From positions 1 through 39,245 of the forward strand of contig NZ_PXWF02000254.1 in the NCBI RefSeq assembly GCF_003011895.2: a stretch of DNA of 39,245 nt, in the 5' to 3' direction. The stretch is from Massilia glaciei (GTDB lineage Bacteria; Pseudomonadota; Gammaproteobacteria; Burkholderiales; Burkholderiaceae_D). The translations under genes and the position numbers were made by a program. A model generated the notes under the pieces. It searched no databases and was not told where the DNA came from. It saw only the letters and a program-made list of their open reading frames with translations. This document shows positions 35,626-39,245 of the stretch, in pieces (position 1 is the stretch's first letter; every line of letters starts with the position of its first letter).

Positions 35626-36420
35626 TTATCCCTGCCATAGATGGGACGCCAAGTCGACGGCGCCCAGGGTACTGCCGGAAAGGCCCGTTTTGACTTCTAC
35701 TTGGACTCCCTCATCAGACAGCTTTTCAGCCTGGTTTGGAATATAGGTGAGTAGCTTGCCTTGGGCGTTAACAATCCGATGTAGCGGAATGTCGTACCCG
35801 ACACTGCGCTTGATGAACCCTGGAATGGCCCGCACGAAACTATCTGCTACGCCGATAGCGATGGTTACGTCCAGGTAGCGAACGACCTTCCCCGCTGGAA
35901 TCGTAGGTACGAAATCCAAGAATTTTTGATGGGCCGATTTGGGAAGTGCCGCATATCGACCCGGGTGGAGGCTGATAGTGTCTCCTACCAGAATGATCCC
36001 GCCTGTCTCAATTGATCCTAGGATCCCGCGGCGGTTGATCATCGAGCCTAAATCGCGGGCGACCGGAAAAATTCTCTTACAGGGCTCGCAGAACATGGTC
36101 AATTTGATCTCGACGCCGCTGTTCGTGATCAGGGCGGTGCCTGGCCGAAAAATTTCACGAGAACTGGAAGAGATGACCAGGTTCTCGCGCAGGGCACCCG
36201 CGGCGATCTCCAATTCGTCGAGTTCTGATTGAAGGGTAATTAGGATTTGTCTTGGACTGAGCCGGTTTGCGTGGACGTCGCCCCTTATGCCAAACCCGGC
36301 GATGCATTCGAGCGGGTCGCCATGTCCTAACTCAATTGTTGCCTTTCCATGCCGCTCCTTACGAAAAAGATTCTCGACACGTCCAGAGGGGGGAGGGTAA
36401 CTATCTTCTTTGCGACTCAG
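35626..36420 (-). CDS. MOSC domain-alkyltransferase-like (ATL/MGMT) fusion, start codon missing
   Basis: From a TAA at 36423-36421 the frame is open for 265 codons and encodes a MOSC domain (GRVENLFRKERHGKATIELGHGDP, AGFGIRGDVHANRLSPRQILI, then LTMFCEPCKR and RGILGSIETGGIILVGD). A DNA alkyltransferase-like domain follows (FLDFVPTIPAGKVVRYLDV, DSFVRAIPGFIKR). The MGMT active-site Cys in PCHR is Leu here (IPLHRI), as non-catalytic ATLs carry Trp or other residues. No ATG or GTG lies in frame before a TTG at 36213, which would delete half of the MOSC domain. The gene is therefore either a start-lost pseudogene or uses a non-standard start. An AAGGAGCGGC-ATG (36342-36351 region) is in another frame and ends after seven codons. 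Confidence 0.75.
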   Translation of the reverse strand: MSRKEDSYPPPSGRVENLFRKERHGKATIELGHGDPLECIAGFGIRGDVHANRLSPRQILITLQSELDELEIAAGALRENLVISSSSREIFRPGTALITNSGVEIKLTMFCEPCKRIFPVARDLGSMINRRGILGSIETGGIILVGDTISLHPGRYAALPKSAHQKFLDFVPTIPAGKVVRYLDVTIAIGVADSFVRAIPGFIKRSVGYDIPLHRIVNAQGKLLTYIPNQAEKLSDEGVQVEVKTGLSGSTLGAVDLASHLWQG

Positions 36421-36466
36421 TTAATTTTTGTAAGATCGAAAAAGGGCGATGCGGCGAATGCTTCCG

Positions 36467-37669
36467 CTATGGATTCAAGCGCGCGATCTGCCGGATCACA
36501 CCAGGCCACCATGCATTTCCGTACCGCAAACCGATACGAACGATCACCATGTCCTCGGCTGGCGCCACATAGATAAACTGGCCGTGATGACCTTCCGCGT
36601 AGAAGTCGTGGCCTGGCTTGACGCCAAGTTCCGATCCCGAATCCACGACAGGCGCACGCCGCCATTGCCATGCGTAATAAGCCGCCGCACGGGTGTTCGG
36701 TGCTTCAACATTCCAACGGCTGCCGGGGGTGTCGCCAGGATGCTCACGCACTTGCGTACTTTGTCTGACCCAATCGGCTGGCACGATCTGGCGGCCGTTG
36801 ATCCTTCCATCATTCAAGTACAGCTGGCCAAAGCGCGCAAAGTCGAGGACGCGCGCGTTGATGCAGCAGAACGCCTTGGGCTGGCTGCTCTCCAAGCTGT
36901 CGATGCTCCAGCTCGCATCGTAGGCAGCGCCCATCGGTTGCCAAATCTGTTCTTGCAAATACCGTGGAAGCGGAGTGCCCGTCGCGCGCTGGATGATTGC
37001 GCCCAAGAGTTGGGTGTCGCCGCTGCTGTAATGGTACCGCTCATCGGGCGCGCGTTCGATGGTTAATCCATTCAACTTGGTCGCCAAGTCCGCTGTCAGA
37101 TAGAATTTGGAAGCGTCCGCCCAAGGCGAACCGTAGCCTTCAACGAACAGAATGCCGCTGCGCATTTCCAAGAGGTTGCGTATTGTGATGCGCGTGAAAC
37201 GTTGATCCTTGTTCGCCAATTCCGGCAAATAGCGCGTGATCGGGTCATCGACACTTCCGATCTGGCCGTCGCGGATTGCAATGCCGACCAAGGCCGATAC
37301 AACGGACTTGGCGACGGAGAAGGAGGTGACCATGCTATCGCGACGGTAGCCATTGTAGTAGCGCTCCAGCAGGATTTTTCCATGCTTAACGACCACAATC
37401 GCCACCGTCCCGTTGCGCTCCATTGCCGCGTCGAATGGCTCGCCCCGAAAATCAGGAAGTCGCATCGGCTCGCCTTCCGTCGCTGGAAGCGGTGACGCGA
37501 CCTGCGCGCGCGCGATCGACGCATTCTGAAAGTGTCGGTAATCTGTGATGGCCGACTGCCGCTGCAGCATCATCCATGCCGGCAGGTCGGCGCAAGCGGA
37601 CAACAACACAGCAGCGCTCAACATCAGGAAGATGCACGGGCGAAGCGACGGCAATTTATTGAATGGCAT
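36467..37669 (-). CDS. Serine hydrolase lipoprotein (beta-lactamase-like)
   Basis: This 400-aa member of the PF00144 family has a lipoprotein signal (lipobox LLSAC, C26), so it is anchored at the periplasmic or outer-membrane face. Catalytic motifs are S118-V-A-K121, Y215-S-S and a His-rich HHG near residue 362 in place of KTG. It resembles the 6-aminohexanoate-dimer hydrolase/esterase branch (a nylon hydrolase-like layout with VAKSVVSALVGIAI and FARFGQLYLNDG), and a true beta-lactam function is doubtful. The start is the ATG at 37669. It is upstream of the MOSC-ATL frame on the same strand, about 45 bp away, so the two may share a transcript. Confidence 0.9.
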   Translation of the reverse strand: MPFNKLPSLRPCIFLMLSAAVLLSACADLPAWMMLQRQSAITDYRHFQNASIARAQVASPLPATEGEPMRLPDFRGEPFDAAMERNGTVAIVVVKHGKILLERYYNGYRRDSMVTSFSVAKSVVSALVGIAIRDGQIGSVDDPITRYLPELANKDQRFTRITIRNLLEMRSGILFVEGYGSPWADASKFYLTADLATKLNGLTIERAPDERYHYSSGDTQLLGAIIQRATGTPLPRYLQEQIWQPMGAAYDASWSIDSLESSQPKAFCCINARVLDFARFGQLYLNDGRINGRQIVPADWVRQSTQVREHPGDTPGSRWNVEAPNTRAAAYYAWQWRRAPVVDSGSELGVKPGHDFYAEGHHGQFIYVAPAEDMVIVRIGLRYGNAWWPGVIRQIARLNP

Positions 37670-38106
37670 TTTGTTTTTGGGTGCTTTTACGATCAGATCA
37701 GTCGAGGGGACTTAGTGTGGGCTAAATCGGATCTGGGGCAGGCGGGGAGAGCATAAACGAAATTTGAAAATTTGGTCTGGATAGTGGGGAAGTAAGGGTT
37801 AGTCCGGACCGAACTTGGCCTACGTTCGCACTCAAGCGCCTCTTGTGCGGCGAAGCCCGCCGTCGCATCACAATCAAAGCTGCAGCGCCAGTCACCGCAC
37901 GGTCGTGAGCTGCAACTGGACTGAGGGCGGTAGCATTTGAGGCGCGCAACCCGCTTCTTGATTGCATAGTATGCTACACGCTGGCGTTTGGGCATCTCAC
38001 CAAAAAGTGTAAGGTTGGCGTTCCCTGCACGACTGACCGGGACCAGTCCGACTGCTTGTATTTGCAAGTGTCGCCAACTTGTCTTTCCTATATAGAGGTC
38101 AGCAAT
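37670..38106. other. 437-bp divergent intergenic region
   Basis: No convincing gene. A minus-strand open frame (38121-37693) exists, but its composition (Cys/Ser/Arg-rich) and lack of a ribosome site argue against coding. A perfect palindrome GCATAGTATGC (37964-37974) is visible. Just before 38107 are AGAGGT, the msrB ribosome site, and a TATATAG stretch (38090-38096) that may be a -10. Confidence 0.4.
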
Positions 38107-38589
38107 ATGCATCGTCGTCATTTTCTCATCGGTGGTTCTGGCTTGTTCGCAAGCGCACTACTTCCTGTATTTGCCAGCGCAAGCCCGAGCGCCAAGGCGC
38201 AGTGGAAAGCGCTCCTGCCTGCGGCGAGCTATCGGGTCTTGTTCGAGGAAGACACCGAGCCGTCCGGTTCCAGCCCCCTAAACGCGGAAAAACGTGCGGG
38301 CACATATATCTGCGCCGCTTGCTACCAGCCGCTCTTTGACAGCAGCACCAAGTTTGAAAGCGGGACCGGCTGGCCGAGTTTCTACGACCATCTTCCCAAA
38401 GCACTCGGCGTAAAGACAGATTACAAGCTGGTCTGGCCGCGCAAGGAGTACCACTGTTCTCGTTGCGGCGGACACCAGGGCCATGTGTTTGATGATGGGC
38501 CGAAACCAACCGGGCTGCGCTACTGCAACAACGGAGTGGCCTTGCGTTTTGTGCCAAAGGGTGAAAAATTACCGGAGTTACGAGTATGA
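38107..38589 (+). CDS. msrB: Peptide-methionine (R)-S-oxide reductase, exported
   Basis: The 160-aa MsrB reduces methionine R-sulfoxide in proteins using electrons from thioredoxin or another donor. Zinc-binding CxxC pairs are C69/C72 and C117/C120, and the catalytic Cys is C140 in RYCNNG. The N-terminus is a twin-arginine-like signal (HRRHFLIGGSGLFASALLPVFASA), so the enzyme is probably folded, metal-loaded and exported by Tat. The ATG at 38107 follows AGAGGT. Its stop overlaps the msrA start (ATGA), so the two are translationally coupled. The pair would repair oxidised proteins in the periplasm. Confidence 0.94.
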   Translation: MHRRHFLIGGSGLFASALLPVFASASPSAKAQWKALLPAASYRVLFEEDTEPSGSSPLNAEKRAGTYICAACYQPLFDSSTKFESGTGWPSFYDHLPKALGVKTDYKLVWPRKEYHCSRCGGHQGHVFDDGPKPTGLRYCNNGVALRFVPKGEKLPELRV

Positions 38590-39215
38590 AGATAGCGACA
38601 ACAATCTCCGCATGGCTTTGTGGCCTTGCCATGCTCGGCATGGGGGCGACGGCGCACGCGAGCACAAAAAGCGGCGACGCGCCCGCGGCTGCAAGCGCGC
38701 CGCTGGCAACCGCCATTTTTGCGAGCGGCTGCTTCTGGTGCACCGAAAGCGATTTCGAAAAACTGAAGGGCGTGGTCAAGGCAGAATCGGGCTACACCTC
38801 CGGCCGCGTTCCAAATCCCACTTATGAACAGGTCAGCGCTGGCGGGACTGGCCACACGGAGGCGGTGCGGGTGGTTTACGATCCGTCCAAGGTGAGTTAC
38901 TCGCAATTGTTGGCGTATTTCTGGCGCAATGTGGATCCGACCGTCAAGGACCAGCAGTTTTGCGATGTGGGCGACCAGTACCGCAGCGGTATTTATTATC
39001 TCAATGAGGAGCAGCGCAAGGCCGCGCAGGCGAGCTTGGCGGCACTTCAAAAGTCCGGGCGCTTCAAACAAATTTACACTGAGATCGTTCCTGCCAGCCC
39101 ATTCTATGTGGCGGAAGATTACCATCAGGACTATGCCAAGAAGAATCCGATCCGCTATCGCTATTACCGGAGTGGCTGCGGTCGGGATGCGAGGCTGAAG
39201 CAGTTGTGGGGCTAG
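38586..39215 (+). CDS. msrA: Peptide-methionine (S)-S-oxide reductase, exported
   Basis: The 209-aa MsrA reduces methionine S-sulfoxide. The active site GCFWC holds catalytic C49, with the C52 neighbour; the GGTGHTEAVRVVYDP and DVGDQYRSGIYYLNEEQRKAA segments are family signatures. Resolving Cys at the C-terminus is likely C177 or thereabouts in RSGCGRD. A Sec signal peptide covers about residues 1-25 (ATAHA|S). It is encoded directly after msrB with a 4-bp overlap. The partners therefore seem to use different export routes, Tat for MsrB and Sec for MsrA. The reading frame ends 30 bp before the end of the window. Confidence 0.94.
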   Translation: MKIATTISAWLCGLAMLGMGATAHASTKSGDAPAAASAPLATAIFASGCFWCTESDFEKLKGVVKAESGYTSGRVPNPTYEQVSAGGTGHTEAVRVVYDPSKVSYSQLLAYFWRNVDPTVKDQQFCDVGDQYRSGIYYLNEEQRKAAQASLAALQKSGRFKQIYTEIVPASPFYVAEDYHQDYAKKNPIRYRYYRSGCGRDARLKQLWG

Positions 39216-39245
39216 CCTGCCGGGTGTTACGTCCGCCAATATTTG

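Noticed and set aside
37693-38121. Minus-strand open frame of 142 codons in the divergent msrB region
   Set aside because: No ribosome site, unusual composition and no recognisable domain; it overlaps the msrB promoter area.

Overview
The window is chromosomal DNA of a GC-rich Gram-negative bacterium. Codon use, Sec/Tat/lipoprotein signals, an outer-envelope M48 lipoprotein, the taurine/nitrate-type ABC operon and the overall gene style resemble Oxalobacteraceae (Massilia, Duganella or Janthinobacterium type Betaproteobacteria). This is an inference from style: there is no rRNA, tRNA or other phylogenetic marker in the window. I saw no RNA genes, CRISPR array, prophage or complete insertion sequence.

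Layout. 0.2-9 kb: a three-TM hypothetical protein, an AI-2E family permease, an M48 lipoprotein peptidase, a minus-strand pair (DUF3606 protein and diacylglycerol-kinase-like lipid kinase), a 147-bp palindromic intergenic element, a dicarboxylate/amino-acid:cation symporter and a YfbK-type VWA lipoprotein. 9.1-12.7 kb: a higBA toxin-antitoxin pair, then an ABC uptake operon (binding protein, ATPase, permease) closed by a clear terminator. A 12-bp tandem repeat joins the first two operon genes. 12.7-14.8 kb is a decaying patch: a 5'-truncated phytanoyl-CoA dioxygenase remnant, a frameshifted AraC regulator and an intact TIM-barrel sugar isomerase-like gene. 14.9-22.3 kb: an unrecognised 204-aa protein, a PH-domain protein, an alanine:Na+ symporter, a small membrane protein, an SDR, a hybrid histidine kinase and a BAAT-type hydrolase. 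22.5-33.8 kb lies between two copies of a 167-bp palindromic MITE-like element and holds an ASCH protein, a serine hydrolase, a flavin amine oxidase, a Ca2+/Na+ antiporter, a 1096-aa Ig-repeat lipoprotein and, divergent from it, a DUF1800/DUF1501 pair in which DUF1501 has an in-frame amber stop. 33.9-39.2 kb: a peptidoglycan hydrolase-like protein, a truncated haemoglobin/DUF1971 operon behind an NsrR-like box, a MOSC-alkyltransferase-like fusion with no usable start codon, a second serine hydrolase lipoprotein and an exported msrB-msrA pair.

Functional links. The ABC operon, higBA, globin/DUF1971 and msrBA are the clear functional units. The last two suggest tolerance of nitric oxide and oxidants. 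Several genes are broken (AraC, PhyH, DUF1501, probably MOSC-ATL), so this is a region undergoing drift.

Most noteworthy. (1) The two MITE-like copies differ at six bases, and four of these form two compensatory pairs in opposite arms. (2) A separate 147-bp palindrome lies behind the symporter. (3) An ~80-bp promoter-like sequence is shared by two unrelated genes 9.7 kb apart. (4) A 12-bp repeat tract, open in the ATPase frame, begins at a GTG overlapping the binding-protein stop.
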